This document shows, in pieces, positions 21,266 through 33,018 of a DNA stretch of 64,000 nt (its first letter is position 1; every line of letters begins with the position of its first letter). The stretch spans positions 1,550,001 to 1,614,000 of the forward strand of contig JAOVFP010000004.1 of the NCBI GenBank assembly GCA_025738555.1, written 5' to 3'. Made by a program: the position numbers and the translations under genes. The notes under the pieces are model-generated. The model did no database searches. It was given only the letters and a program-made list of their open reading frames with translations, and was not told the origin of the DNA. The stretch is from Cyathus striatus (lineage: Eukaryota; Basidiomycota; Agaricomycetes; Agaricales; Nidulariaceae).

Positions 21266-22256
21266 ATGTCCACCCCTGCACCCGAGTCTATAGGAGGATG
21301 GTCGGAAATTTGTGAGTAGTAATGCAGCTGAGACTCATGGCTTATAACCATCACACATCTGGATCTGTAGTCAACAAGCCTGATGCCGATGTCACTTTCA
21401 AGTCGAGCGACGACGTTCTGTTCGCGTTACACAAGAAAAATCTTGCCACTCACACTAGTGGATTTCCTCCCGCCGATTCCAACGTTTCAAACGAAGTCAT
21501 CGAGCTCTCTGAGGAATCTCAGACACTCGAATTACTGTTTCGATTCATATATCCACCCGATGTTCCAGATCTAGCAGACTTGCCCTTCAAACTTCTGATG
21601 GAACTTGCACAAGCAGCTGAGAAATACATCGTGCACATCGCTATGCCACTTTGTCGGGTTCACGTATTATATGTTGTGCGGGACTACCATAAGCTGGCTA
21701 ATCTCAAAAAAATCGCTGATACCAAGAAAGACGATCTGAAGCTGATCGTCAAATACGCCACAGAACATTCGTATATGAACATCTTGGATGATACAGCTCC
21801 GCTGCTCATCTTGGAGCCGCTGGAAGTCTCTATTTTCTGGTTTCCAGTCGAGAAACAGATCTTCTGGGTAACATTTTACAGCCGTGACTAACTTTCTCCC
21901 TTTCTAATTCGTTACCTTTCAGGCGTTATACAGAGACCAATGGTTGCTTGTTCATCGCGATGCATGCTCGACGCTGTCATCACACAGGACTAAAGGCCGT
22001 TGTCGATATTGTAACGATAGCAATCTCAATCTCAGGGCCACCTTATACTTGCAACATTTATTGACCTTCAATGACTTCACTCTAACTCAGTTACCTGTCC
22101 ATTATTGCATGCAACTTCCGGAGTGGCAGAAGGAGGTGCAAGAAAGAATTGAAAAAATTCGAAAATTCAGCTCGATCTGTGATCAGGTAATCTATTGATG
22201 TTCTAGATGCATATGAATCTTATCATCATTCTTTACAGCCAGTTGGGACTGTATAG
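21266..22256 (+). CDS. BTB/POZ family protein (copy H)
   Basis: Proposed exons are 21266-21311, 21371-21867, 21923-22186 and 22239-22256, about 274 aa. The start is ATG 21266 (MSTPAPESIGGWSEI); the ATG at 21322 lies in intron 1. Core: NKPDADVTFKSSDDVLFALH, HTSGFPPADS (second Gly changed to Ser), LELLFRFIYPPDVPDLADLP, QAAEKYIVHIAMPLCRVHV, ATEHSYMNILDDTAPLLI. Exon 3 ALYRDQWLLVHRDA carries HRTKGRCRYC and ends KFSSICDQ. The last exon is the microexon PVGTV, the clearest example in the family. Confidence 0.85.
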
Positions 22257-22589
22257 GAAATTTTCAAGGTAAAGGACTCGGAGGGGGTGTTTAGCTGGAT
22301 CGGTCAAGCTTCAAATTAAATGAGGGATATTGTATTCCACTTGTAAACAAATATATGGTTTTGAGATCTAAGTATAGCAACATCTCATAAAGTGAAATCA
22401 TATGGTGATGGGCGCTTTCAATGAAGGGCTCGTAGCCACGAACGATGTGCCCGTGCTCAGTTTTGCTGAGGCGAATGTAGTTTTATACGTGTACGCCCGG
22501 GAATGGAAATTGAACTGGCCTGCTCTGGATATCTATCATGATATCGAGCAGCATAAATTCCTTTATCAGTGGGATGTTTAAATAATTTG
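22257..22589. other. 3' flank of BTB H, nothing recognised
   Basis: No open frame or known repeat seen. Confidence 0.4.
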
Positions 22590-25500
22590 GTCAATGAGTC
22601 GATGTCGATGTAGAGGGGAGAAGCCATCTAATGATACGAGAACAGAAGACACTAGTGAACTATCTTCAAAGCAAAGTATCCGGAGGACAGCAGGATCGAG
22701 ATGAGATAAATATCTCCTAAGCATGCCATCAGCATATACAAAACTGAACTAACCAAAGACCAAGCCTAGAATATAACAGTAGCAGATTGAGAGCCCTTGC
22801 AATCTCCTGCGTAGTTCGTTGAACACCCCCATTTCGCTCCCGGAGAACAGTCTCCCAAGACAGGAAGTCGTCAGCCTTTAAGCTTTAGCCGAGGATACGT
22901 TATCGCGTAGCAATCGTTCAATGGTAGAGGACCACAGGTGGTGCGTAGTCTACTTTACCTCGGAGCAGAATGCGGATGTACGAGCCTCGGAAATCGGGAT
23001 CGGAACTCGGAGATTTGATATCATTGGTTCAAGTTACCGAGTGGATTTAGCGGCATCGGTTTCCTGTTTATACCCGTGCTGGTAATCGAGAGTTAAGAGT
23101 TTATAGAAATGAGGCATGAGGTCCGAGGTGGCCGCGATCCAGGCAGAGCTCGAGTACAGTCGTCAACTGCAAAAGTAAGCAGATGTAAGCCATCGATGAA
23201 TGTTTTCCATTGTGAAATTGCTGCTCAGTAAGTGAGCGAGCCTAGCTTGAATTTGAATATACATTGAAACCCAGCCGAGAGTTTAGAACGAAAGGAGAAA
23301 CATCGGCACTGGCATCTAGTGCAAGTCCAGCTACCGGTTACCGGTACATCAGAGACCTTCCGAAGACCAATGGCAATGGTACGAGGAGTTGGAATAAACG
23401 TTCATTTCGAGGCATCCAGCCCGGACGAGGAGGTGCAATGATGCTTTAGATTACATAGCGGTGGTGGTGAATATGGCGTGGATAGAGGTGAAGATGTATG
23501 TCAATGGACGATTGAGGGAGCTAGTAGATACGCGGTAAATCAGATGACAGCGATAAAATGGACGTACTTCCCTTCCCCAGTGAGATGCCAACATCATTCT
23601 CCAGTTCCATATATCAGATTTAAGGTATCCAGCTAGGCCAAACTTGAAGATGGAAACCAGCCAAGGAAGAGAACGAGTGCAGTCTTGCGGGAAATATCAT
23701 TCACTTGGCCTTGATCCAGAGAATGTCTTCGGAATGAAAACCATCTCGTCGTGTAGTGGTAGCAGTAAAAAGCTGCGCAGTCTAGAAGGAGAGCAGAGGT
23801 GGAGATAGAGAACGACAAGGAGTACTTGGTACTGCGGGCGGGAAGACATATATCATCGTCTCAGTGGCGTGTGAAGACACGTCGATACTAATAGAGAGCG
23901 CAGTGCGGGGTGGTAGGATTTGCGGGGAAGCGCAGTTGTTAGCTTGAGCGTGCGATTGATCCTCTATAGTAATGGTGACGAGGTGATTGCGGTCCTACGG
24001 GCCATGGAGCGGAATTCATTTGCTTACTGTAACCAAGCGATTGATCCTCTTCGTTGAGCATGGGGGAAGAAGATCCAAGGATGCGCAGTTGTTGGATTAA
24101 GGCTTGAGCGTGCGATTGATCCTCTTTGTATAGTTACCCAGAGCGCGGGAGTGCGGGAGAGGGACCGTGTGATAACGATAAGAGGAGGAAGATCCAAGGA
24201 TGCATAGTTGTATTGAGGCTTGAGCGTGCGATTGATCCTCCTGACTGAGTACATTAAAGCGGGAGAGGGATGGTGTGATAAAGTGGATTGTGCGGGTAGA
24301 GGATAACACAGACTTTGCCTCGAGCGTTGGATATACCTTCCGGGAGGTATCGTGTGATAATGCAGACTGTTCGAGTACTCCATGACGATTGCGGGCCCTG
24401 GCACTGGCAAGGCGGTGGAGGATACCTAGTTGTTGGCCTGAGCGTGCCCAATGAGTATACAGGGAGAAATGCGGGACAGCGGGAGAGCTAAGCATTGTGT
24501 GATAAAGTGCTCTGTTCGAATACTCCATGACGATTGCGGGCCCTGGCACTGGCAAGGCGGCGGAGGATACCCAGTTGTTGGCTTGAGCGAGAGAAATGCG
24601 GGACAGCGGGAGAGCTAAGCATCGTGTGATAAAACAAACTATTCAAATACTTCTTGACGAGTTCGGGGACGATTGCGTTGCGGGCCCTGGTAGGGCGGTG
24701 GAGGATACCCAGTTGTGGGCTTGAGCGTGCGATATACCTTCTTCAATGAGATCATGTGATAATAAAGCAGACATTCGAACACCCCTGACGCGGGGCCCCA
24801 AGATACGCAGTATTAGACTTAACCGTGCGAATGATCCTCTTCGTGAGTATACCAGGGCGGGAGAGCGAGCGTGTAATAAAGTAGAGAAGTCCAGGGGCAG
24901 CGAGAGAGTTTAAGTACTATATCGTGCGATATAGCGGACAGGCTGGTCCTAGGATGCGCAGTTGGTGGCTTGACCCTGCGACTTATTCGTTGTAGCATTA
25001 GTCTCGATGCTAAGAGCAAAGTGCGGGGATACAGCGGATACGACCAATTCAACGCCACTCACCAACGCATGGCTCATTGTACTGGGCGGGCAAGGGAGGA
25101 TCATGAATGATGAAATGCCTGCGATATAATTGGGCGGCTGGCGGCTGCATATGTGCCTGAATGTAAGTAGAATATATACATAGAATCGATGACGACGCGC
25201 GTATGTATTTGTATCATCGATATCAATATTTCATCCCTTGTTTTCGATAATGCTGTTAATTGATGTGGGTTCCATGTGCGGAGGGTGTTGTGGGTGTTGT
25301 GTGTTGTGGCAGTGGGTAGTAAGTACTTGGAATTGTGATAGGTGATAGGACAGGGAAAATGAGGTGAGGGGATATCGATTGTGCTGTACAGTGATAGACA
25401 AAACAGCATAGGACACGCCTATCCTGCACGTCTCCCACGTACCAGAACAAGGTAAGTATCCATCCTGCAGGTAAGGTTAAGCAGAAGCAAAAGCAAAAGC

Positions 25501-25994
25501 AAAATACAATACAATGCGCAATGCATGCCGTGCCCACTGCCGTCACTTTACAGCAGCACCTCAATAAGAAGATACAACTTCCATTGTGCGTTAAGCGCCA
25601 TAATAGAACTTATTTTAAAAAAGTCCGAGGACAGTGGACCAGCCAGGTGGGTTATTATTGTTGTGTGGGTTACCGTACGGGTACCTGCTCCAGCTCCGTT
25701 GACATGGACAGAACATATGGCACGTCAGTACGACATCTCCTAGCTCCTGGGCTCGACGTGTCTCCAATCCACAGGCAGACAGCCATACATCCAGCCTCCT
25801 GCAGACTGAGAGATAATTTGAACAGGGTCTAGCCATGCATCCATATCGGTATCATATCAAGCACCGGCGCGGAAGTCAAGAAGGAAGGAAGGGAAGACAA
25901 CGAGGCCCAGGCGTTCCATGCAACCCTGCTATCGCCAAGACACGTGGCTGTGCCCCGTCATTTTTCCTTTGAATCCTTCCGTTTCCTTTTTAGG
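22590..25994 (+). repeat. R1 repeat, copy 2
   Basis: Same family as 9165-12400 and 36627-39530. It shows about eight imperfect ~100 bp subrepeats between 23920 and 24900, each holding a CTTGAGCGTGCGATTGATCC-like core next to TGCGCAGTTGTTGGC. The 3' end CGTTTCCTTTTTAGGA sits only ~20 bp upstream of the TATA box of the phosphatase gene. The left limit is approximate, set where similarity to the inverted copy 3 fades. Confidence 0.65.
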
Positions 25995-26015
25995 ATAGGT
26001 ACTTGAAGTGGGGGG

Positions 26016-26024
26016 TTATATAAG
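26016..26024 (+). promoter_or_regulatory. TATA-like box upstream of the phosphatase gene
   Basis: GTTATATAAG lies about 290 bp before the ATG at 26313, followed by a pyrimidine-rich leader typical of fungal promoters. Confidence 0.45.
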
Positions 26025-26312
26025 TTCGCGTTTTGAGTTACGCGTTGCGCTCTTTTTCTCCTCGTCACGAAACAGATATCCACTTGATTCTGCTTAGGCC
26101 GAATCCTTACATACCCGCCATCCACTTTACGTTTTTACGATTTAACGTACCCTGCCTATCCACTTTTCGTATCCCCGTATCCCCGTCCCCGCCGGTGAAC
26201 GAAGCTTACAACTGCTAGTGTCACCCACCCCCGCTCCGTCACTGTTACCATCACCGTAACCATCTCCTATCCACCTAACCAAGAATAAAAGAAAAGAAAA
26301 AGGACAAGAATC

Positions 26313-27137
26313 ATGGCGCAAAACATCCTGTTTTACCATACCCTCACGCACTTTCTTCAGTCTATCCTGCGCGCGCTCATACATCCCTTGATAGCTATGT
26401 TGAGCTCGAGTGTTGATTTGCCTGCTGCAAGGTTGGGGAGTGCGAGTACGAGTGGGAAGGCGACTACTATTGTGTCGCCTACAGCTACTTCCACTGCCCT
26501 CTCCATCTCGACGTCATCCACCACAACCACACTCTCGTCTCCCACCCTCCCAAGCCCTCCCCGCCCGCGCCCCCTCCCAAACTCATACTGGGCAACACCC
26601 CACCTCCTGGCCTGCGAATACCCCTACAACCCACTCCATCCCACCCTCCCCCACCTCCGCACCCTCCTCCTAACAGGCATCCGAACATTCATAGATCTAA
26701 CCGAACCAGGCGAACTGGTTCCCTACTCTTCCCTCCTCCCCTCTCTTGCGCAATCGCTAGGAATACCCCCTGAAGAAGTCAAATATTACAACTTTGCAAT
26801 TAAAGACCGTTCTCCGCCTCCTTCGTCCTCGTTTTTAGCGCCGATTATGCAGGTGCTTAAAGCGGAAGAGGCGGCGGACCGGATATGTGCTGTCCACTGC
26901 CGTGGAGGCATTGGAAGGACTGGTACAGTCGTGTGCTGTTGGCTCGTTGAAAGCAATCGTGTTGAATGTGGGAGGGAGGCACTTGAGGTGGTCGCTGGGG
27001 AATGGAGAGGCGTGGCCAAGTGTACTAGGTACCCTAATAGCCCCGAAACGGGTGCGCAGTGCGAGTTTGTTAGGAATTGGAGGGGGATTGGGAGGGGTGG
27101 GAGGGGGAGAGGGGTTGTTAGTGTTGTTTGTAATTGA
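26313..27137 (+). CDS. dual-specificity / tyrosine phosphatase family protein
   Basis: Single-exon frame of 274 aa. Residues 1-30 are hydrophobic (FLQSILRALIHPLIAML), possibly a membrane anchor or signal; 31-90 are Ser/Thr/Pro-rich and probably disordered. The phosphatase core begins at SYWATPHLLACEYP. The P-loop HCRGGIGRTG gives Cys196 as nucleophile and Arg202 as phosphate-binding residue. The general-acid loop is FAIKDRSPPP with Asp165. GELVPYSSLLPSLA and EWRGVAKCTRYPNSPET complete the domain. The family removes phosphate from Tyr or Ser/Thr; the substrate here is unknown. A downstream in-frame Met at residue 29 is an alternative start that would drop the hydrophobic segment. A broken second copy lies at 44-45.5 kb. 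Confidence 0.85.
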   Translation: MAQNILFYHTLTHFLQSILRALIHPLIAMLSSSVDLPAARLGSASTSGKATTIVSPTATSTALSISTSSTTTTLSSPTLPSPPRPRPLPNSYWATPHLLACEYPYNPLHPTLPHLRTLLLTGIRTFIDLTEPGELVPYSSLLPSLAQSLGIPPEEVKYYNFAIKDRSPPPSSSFLAPIMQVLKAEEAADRICAVHCRGGIGRTGTVVCCWLVESNRVECGREALEVVAGEWRGVAKCTRYPNSPETGAQCEFVRNWRGIGRGGRGRGVVSVVCN

Positions 27138-27439
27138 GGTATGTTTCGCTCTACAACGTTATTGATTTTTGGCTGATAATTTGTCTAGATCCCTTTCTCT
27201 CTTCTCTTGCTATCGTGTCTTTCTTGCTCTCAGTCCCCTCGTCTCCCGTCTCCTCGCTCTCTTCAACTGTACCATACCACAACGCACTACAAGATCCGCA
27301 CCGCACCGACATCCCGAGTCCCGGCTCCGGCCCCTGTATCTATAAATACCCTTTCTTAACTTTCCCTTTACTTCATTCCACACGATTAGACGACCCGAGT
27401 TGATCTCCGAGTTTAATTCGCCAATCTTATTCAGTCTTG
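27138..27439. other. 3' flank of the phosphatase gene
   Basis: Pyrimidine-rich, no gene recognised; it links the phosphatase to the U repeat. Confidence 0.4.
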
Positions 27440-29640
27440 CTGCACCCACTTTACCGCATCCTAGCACATTCCGCGCGTTTACACATTCCGACTTTCGAAG
27501 TTTGAGAGAATCTTCTCACCGAGGCGTATCGTCAGCCAGCCGCCGCCGCTCTCCGGGTTCGTGGTTCTATGTGATACGACGTGGTCCGATGGACTTGCTT
27601 CTCCCCGAGCGCAACGCGTTTCCGCGTCTATACCGATGCCTGCATCAGCCATTAGCACTGGCATCTTCTACGAGCTTCCATATCGGACAATCTTCACTAT
27701 CGACCTTTGCTCAGCCACCGTGGATTTCATATGCCAGAGCTGGATACATACAATATGAAGCGCAATCTCCCGGATACGCCCATAGGAATTGAATTGGGCG
27801 ATGCCTTAATGGATGTCTTTTCAGGATGGATGAACGTGAATACGACGTGTGTACTCGGATTTCATGTGAATGCCTTTATCACAGGATACGATACGATGCG
27901 ATACGATATCTGCGGGACTGGACGGGATGTTATAGGTCTATAGCGTTCGCTGACCTTCGCTGGAGAATACAATGGATGCACCGGTATGGGCAAGCTCGTG
28001 TTTGACCTATGGTCGTGCACTCGTATCTATCCATCCCGGTTCTGGTTCTTTCTTCATTGAAGCGTGAAGAGAGGCTTGTTTCCCCGGGCCCTGCATGCAT
28101 TCATTCCATTCATGTCAATATCGACGTAGTCGTATCTATCCTACTCCGGGCGTTCTTGGAGTTTGTGAGGGGATCGGGGCTTGTTTCCCCGCGCCCTGTG
28201 CACGTTCATGCAGATAGACTCAGACTCAGCTCTACATGATGGGTCCACCCTACGCATTCATATACCGACGAAATCGTATCGTATCCTATCGATCCACCTC
28301 AGATAAAGCCCTCTTTCCCCGCGCCCTGCGCACGTTCATGTTCAGCATCACCCAGATAGACTCAACTCACTCCACTGGTTCTGCACATTGTCTCAATGTG
28401 GCGTAGTGCACCGTGGAACATGGGCGGTTTGGATTTGCATTACCCTCGGCCTTTTCACATTCATTGGAATTGGGTATCTCGCTTGGTCCAGCCAGCCTGT
28501 TCATGCACGCTGTTCTCTATCCTGGTATGGCTGTTTCTGGGGTACACCAGACTCTGCGAGGGTTATGATTCGTGAAGCGCCGTGATGTCTAGACTCTGTC
28601 ACTACATGAACTATCAATGAGGATTACGGACTCTGGGGTGTGGATTTCCTTCGAGTGGACTAGGGTACACCAGACTCGGAGACCCACTGTCTTAGCGATG
28701 GGAATTCCTACTGCGCATGCATGCATATATTTCAAATTGCAATTGCAGTTTTCTAGGCTACACGCGTCGGATAGAGGCTTTTGCCTGTACGATTGCCTTG
28801 TCTCCCTACGTGTTCAATGTCCTCGGTCCGGCAGTGGGTTTCGATACCCGCTTACCCTGTATCAATACCTGATCGTGGTGGTTATCTCTGTCCCGGCGGT
28901 CGGCTGGTTCCATTTCGATTTCTTCACTACCCTGCGCTACGCTATCTTCGAGCATCCGGCGGTGGAGTATACCAAGTGCCCGCTACCCTGTTCTCAGCTC
29001 TCAACCTCTCTCAGTTGCGCTATGTATACTCCTCGTGCCGCCTCGAGGTGCAGGCTCGTAGCCGCCGGTACCAGGGTTCCCAGGGTGTTGCTTCTCCACT
29101 ACCCTTCTGTTCTGTGGAGTCGGATTTGCCGCTTTTTGTGCGAGATGAAGGATTTCCATTGTTCTGGTCTGGGGTTTATCGTGCCCCGCCCTGCAAGCTT
29201 TAACACGCACATTGGTTGTGTGCTGTTTCTTATCTACCTTTCCTTCCTCATGGTATATGCGCATCTCTTCCCCGAGTCATCTCATCCGTCCATTCACCGT
29301 ATCTGTTCTTCAAAGCTACCCACACGCGCTGGGCTAGACGCTCATTATGATATCATGTTTAATGGTTTCAGTTGTATCATGCCCGTTCCATGTCGTGCTG
29401 TTCCTTGTTATTTCTTGTCATTTCTTTTTCTCTTCCTCATCATCTCTTGCCACTTGTCATACATCATGATTTCAGGCCTCGTCACTCATCATGCATGGAC
29501 TACATAGACGCAATTTTGTTTCTTTTTTCTTTTCATTGGGTTTCGGGATTTTGTGCACTGTATATATGCATCGAATGAATTGGTTATACTTGAGATAGTT
29601 GTGAGAGTCGATGCTGTGTGGTTTAAAACTTTTCTACAAT
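27440..29640 (+). repeat. U repeat region, copy 1
   Basis: Non-coding region repeated at about 51015-52520 (same orientation) and in CpG-depleted form at 56845-57260. Shared landmarks are CATTCCGCGCG, GAATCTTCTCACCGAGGCGT and CTCTCCGGGTT, then two or three imperfect ~120 bp units built on GTTTCCCCGCGCCCTG...CAGATAGACTC, and a tail with CATGCATGGACTACA and TGCATCGAATGAATTG. The 296-codon frame at 28617 has no recognisable domain and is not conserved in the other copies, so I do not call it a gene. Confidence 0.6.
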
Positions 29641-29964
29641 CATGGTGAGCGTACACCCCTTTCCCGAGTGTCATGCCTCTGTTTATTTTGGCCCGCTGTG
29701 CGCTTGATCTGAATCTAGATGCTCGATGTCTCGCTTAGCGGCTTGTGTATCGTGTTCCGTTGGCGTGGTAACTCATTCTTTCCTCATTCCCCCTATCATA
29801 TTCTTCAGATGGAAAGGTGTGGTACTAAGAATGTAATAGTAGGGCTAGTACTACTGCCACACTAGGACAATTTTTTATACACCACCCAAGTGCTTTGTGG
29901 TCGAATTGGCAAAATTGGGAAAGATAGCGTGCTCGGGACTACAGTGGTATGGAATCCCTAAAAT
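29641..29964. other. intergenic between U copy 1 and BTB I
   Basis: Part of this resembles the conserved 3' flank of the I-M array (AGATAGCGTGCTCGGGACTA). No gene seen. Confidence 0.45.
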
Positions 29965-30970
29965 TCATGGGTGATTTGGCTATAATACTGCCATTGTAAA
30001 GTTTAAACCCATTGTCATCTCAAGTAGTAGATAGCGTACCTGGTCAAGGAAAGAGCTAAACTTCCGAATACAATCGAGTTGCCTTGGCACATCCTTTTTC
30101 CATTCGTACATTCGATAACAGACGGGATTAATATCGAGCCTGTAAGATTCTATGGCGTCGAAGGTACAATCTTCTAGCCGAAAATCATCCAAGCACGGGT
30201 CACACCGGTCACACTCGTCCCCTCTACAAAACTGTTTTTTGTGGGATATCAACATCGAGCATGCATAGCGGTGAACAACTGCATATTGCTCCCGATATAA
30301 TGCCTGTCGATGAAAGTAGGTCAGAAAATCTCTCAAGATATTTAATGTAATAACTGTATAATACCCAGGATAACTGTCGCTCAGCTGGAAACAGTGATAA
30401 GGTTGACTCCAGTGACTCTGATACTGCGAGCAAAGGAACGGCTTCATCCAAAATATTTGTATATCCCAAATGATCTTGAGTATGCCTGACGATCGTTTTC
30501 AGATTTTCTTTCGTAGAAATGGTGTTGTTTGTTTGTTTCAAAGATTCCGGAGAACAGCACCTTCTTACGAAATCGAGCATACGTATCTTGCATATTGATA
30601 TAGCAATATACAGCTCGTATTTCTCTGCGGCGCGTGATAGTTTCATGAGGAGTGGAAATGGAATATATGTTAGGTCTGGGACGTCATTATGTGGATAGAC
30701 GAACTGGAATAACAGTTCGAGTGTCTCTGATTCTTCAGGAAGGTCTATTATTTCATTTCCAACACTGGTATCCGCAGGAGGGAATCCACCGGAGTGGGTG
30801 GCAAGATTTCTCTTGTGTAATGCAAACAGAACGCTATCGCTCGACTTGAAGGTGACATCGGCATCAGGTTTGTTGACTGAGATATCCAGGTCGACGATGA
30901 TTAGATATCAGCTACCTTTGTTTGTGCACTCACATATTTCTGATTTTTTTACAAGCTCTGAGGAAGACAT
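29965..30970 (-). CDS. BTB/POZ family protein (copy I, tandem array)
   Basis: Proposed exons are 30970-30934, 30876-30365, 30303-30040 and 29979-29965, about 275 aa. Exon 1 is MSSSELVKKSEI; intron 1 contains an in-frame stop, which supports its being an intron. Core: NKPDADVTFKSSDSVLFALH, HSGGFPPADTSVGNE, LELLFQFVYPHNDVPDL, RAAEKYELYIAISICKIRML, TQDHLGYTNILDEAVPLLA. Exon 3 ALYREQYAVVHRYACSML has an expanded Cys cluster (CRGDECDRCDPC) and ends KFSSFLDQ; microexon PNHP. Nearly identical to the dead copy L. Confidence 0.83.
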
Positions 30971-31451
30971 GTTTGCGCTGTGGACGATCGATGGATAGTA
31001 GCGATGAAAGATTAAGGAACGAAGCACTTAGAAACCCTAGTTTAGATACCACTGGGGCACGAGGCAACATCGTCCTCAGTCACGTCCCCTCATTCCATAG
31101 CATACTTACTTAGCTCATCTCACAACTATTCATAGATGTCACAAGGCATATATAGAATGCATTTTGTTATCTACTTGGAGTGGTTCTCTTAACATCCATC
31201 GTTTCCCCTCCATTTTTTACATACGTAGAAAGGAAAGTACATAATGGCTAAGATTAATACTACTGCCACACAAGGACAGCTTTTATTTGTTCACCGGCCA
31301 TTTATGCATTTATAAATTTAAAAAGGTAGAGTACACTGTAACTTTTTCTCGACAACTTGTTCAACGCCACCTACTTAAGTGCTTTGTGGGCGAACTGTCA
31401 GAATTTGGAAAGATAGCGTGCTCGGGACTATAGCAGTATAGGATACCCAGT

Positions 31452-32434
31452 TCATGGCTGTCTTGGCTATGATCATATCATTGTAAGCCTATCGTGGTCT
31501 CTAGTAATTGCGTACCTGGTCAAAGAAAGAGCTAAACTTCCGAATCGCTTGTATTTGCTTTGACACGTCATTTTTCCACTCGATAAATTTTGGACACATT
31601 TGGGGACTACTAATAGAGGGCTTGAAATCTTCGATACCCTGTAAGGTACAATTATCTAACTGAAAATCAACAAAGTGGGGTTTACACCAGTCTTTGCAGA
31701 TGTTTTTGTGGGTTAACAATAGCGAGCATGCATTGCGGTGAATATCTGCATATTGCTCCCGATATAATGCCTGTTGATGAAAGCAGGTCAGAAAATCTCT
31801 CAAGATATTTAACGTCATAACAGTATAATACCCAGGATAACTTTTGCTCCGCTGGAAACAACAATAAGGTGAACATCAGCGGCTCTGATACTGCTAGCAA
31901 AGGAGCGGCTTCGTCTATAATCTTTGTGTAACCTGAGTAATGTCGAGTAATCCTGACAATCATTTTCAGATATTCTCTCATGATAGGAAGTTCTTCTTTT
32001 GAAGAGGCTCGAGAAATAAATTGTCTTACGAAATAGAGCATGCGCATCTCGCATATTGGTATAGCAATATACAGCTCGTATTTTTCTGCAGCGCATGAAA
32101 GTTCCATGAGGAGTACAAACGGGACATCTGATAGGTCCGGGACGTCATCATGTGGATAGACAAACTGAAATAGCAACTCGAGTGTCTCTAATTCTTCGGG
32201 AAGGTCGATTATTTCATCTCTAACGCTAGTGTCCGCAGGAGGGAATCCACCGGAGTGAGTGGCAATACTTCTCTTGTGCAATGCAAACAGGATGCCATCA
32301 CTCGACTTGAAAGTGACGTCGGCATCAGGTTTGTTGACTGAGATATCCAGGTCGACGATAATTAGATATCAGCTACCTAAATTTTTTGAGCACTCACATA
32401 TTTCTGATTTTTTTACAATCTCTGAGGAAGGCAT
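31452..32434 (-). CDS. BTB/POZ family protein (copy J, tandem array)
   Basis: Proposed exons are 32434-32398, 32337-31832, 31770-31516 and 31466-31452, about 270 aa. Exon 1 is MPSSEIVKKSEI. Core: NKPDADVTFKSSDGILFALH, HSGGFPPADTSVRDE, LELLFQFVYPHDDVPDLSD, CAAEKYELYIAIPICEMRML, RHYSGYTKIIDEAAPLLA. Exon 3 ALYREQYADIHRNACSLL has HKNICKDWC and ends KFSSFFDQ; microexon PRQP. It lies about 480 bp upstream of I on the same strand. Confidence 0.82.
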
Positions 32435-33018
32435 GTGTGGGCGATTGATGGATAGTAGCAATAGAAGACCAAGGAACAAAGCACCAAAAAGCACTAGTTT
32501 AACTTTACCACGGGAGCACGAGGCAACATCATCCTCAGTCACATTCCTTCATTTCATAGCGTATTCAGCTCGTTTCACAACCATCCATAGACGTCACAAG
32601 GCATATATATAGTGCGCTGTGAACTATTCTCAATATTTATGCTGTCTACCACTTAAATACTCTGGAAAGATATCGTGCTCGGGACTATAGCAGTATAGAA
32701 TCCCCTCATCATGCCTGATTTGGCTATATTAGTGTGTTCCGTCACAGTGCCCCTCCATTTTCATCATTTCTTCCTCCACCTCTCACTTCCCTCCATTATT
32801 TTTTCATTACCATTTAACCTCTTACTATGTAAGGTTTGGCGATTCACGAGAGTCGTCATGAAAAACTACCTTTGATTACATACTCACATATCCGATTGTA
32901 TTACAAGGGCTATGCATGGCCTACGGAAATATGTGGGCTCAAGGAAAGAAATACAGATTAATACTACTTTCGCACAAAGACAGCTTTGTTCACCAGCACG
33001 TTCCTTGCACACTTCTTT
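32435..33018. other. intergenic between J and K with a first-exon relic
   Basis: Contains the J promoter (the GACGTCACAAGGCATATATA motif near 32590) and, at about 32885-32935 on the minus strand, a relic of the family first exon and donor (ACTCACATATCCGATTGTAT). No BTB core accompanies it. Confidence 0.5.

Larger units (their letters stand above)
15790..21370 (+). repeat. segmental duplication unit, copy 2 (F-G-deleted CK2-5' end of H)
   Basis: Second copy of the unit at 2815-8010. It differs by two transposon insertions in F, an internal inversion in F, loss of the tRNA segment, and deletion of CK2-alpha exons 1-6. Confidence 0.75.

Noticed and set aside
24024..24555. Overlapping 128- and 152-codon minus-strand frames in R1
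   Set aside because: They run through tandem subrepeats and repeat the same peptide; they are not conserved in copies 1 and 3.
28617..29507. 296-codon plus-strand open frame in U copy 1
   Set aside because: The composition is unremarkable, no domain is recognised, and the frame is broken in U copy 2; it looks like chance in GC-rich DNA.
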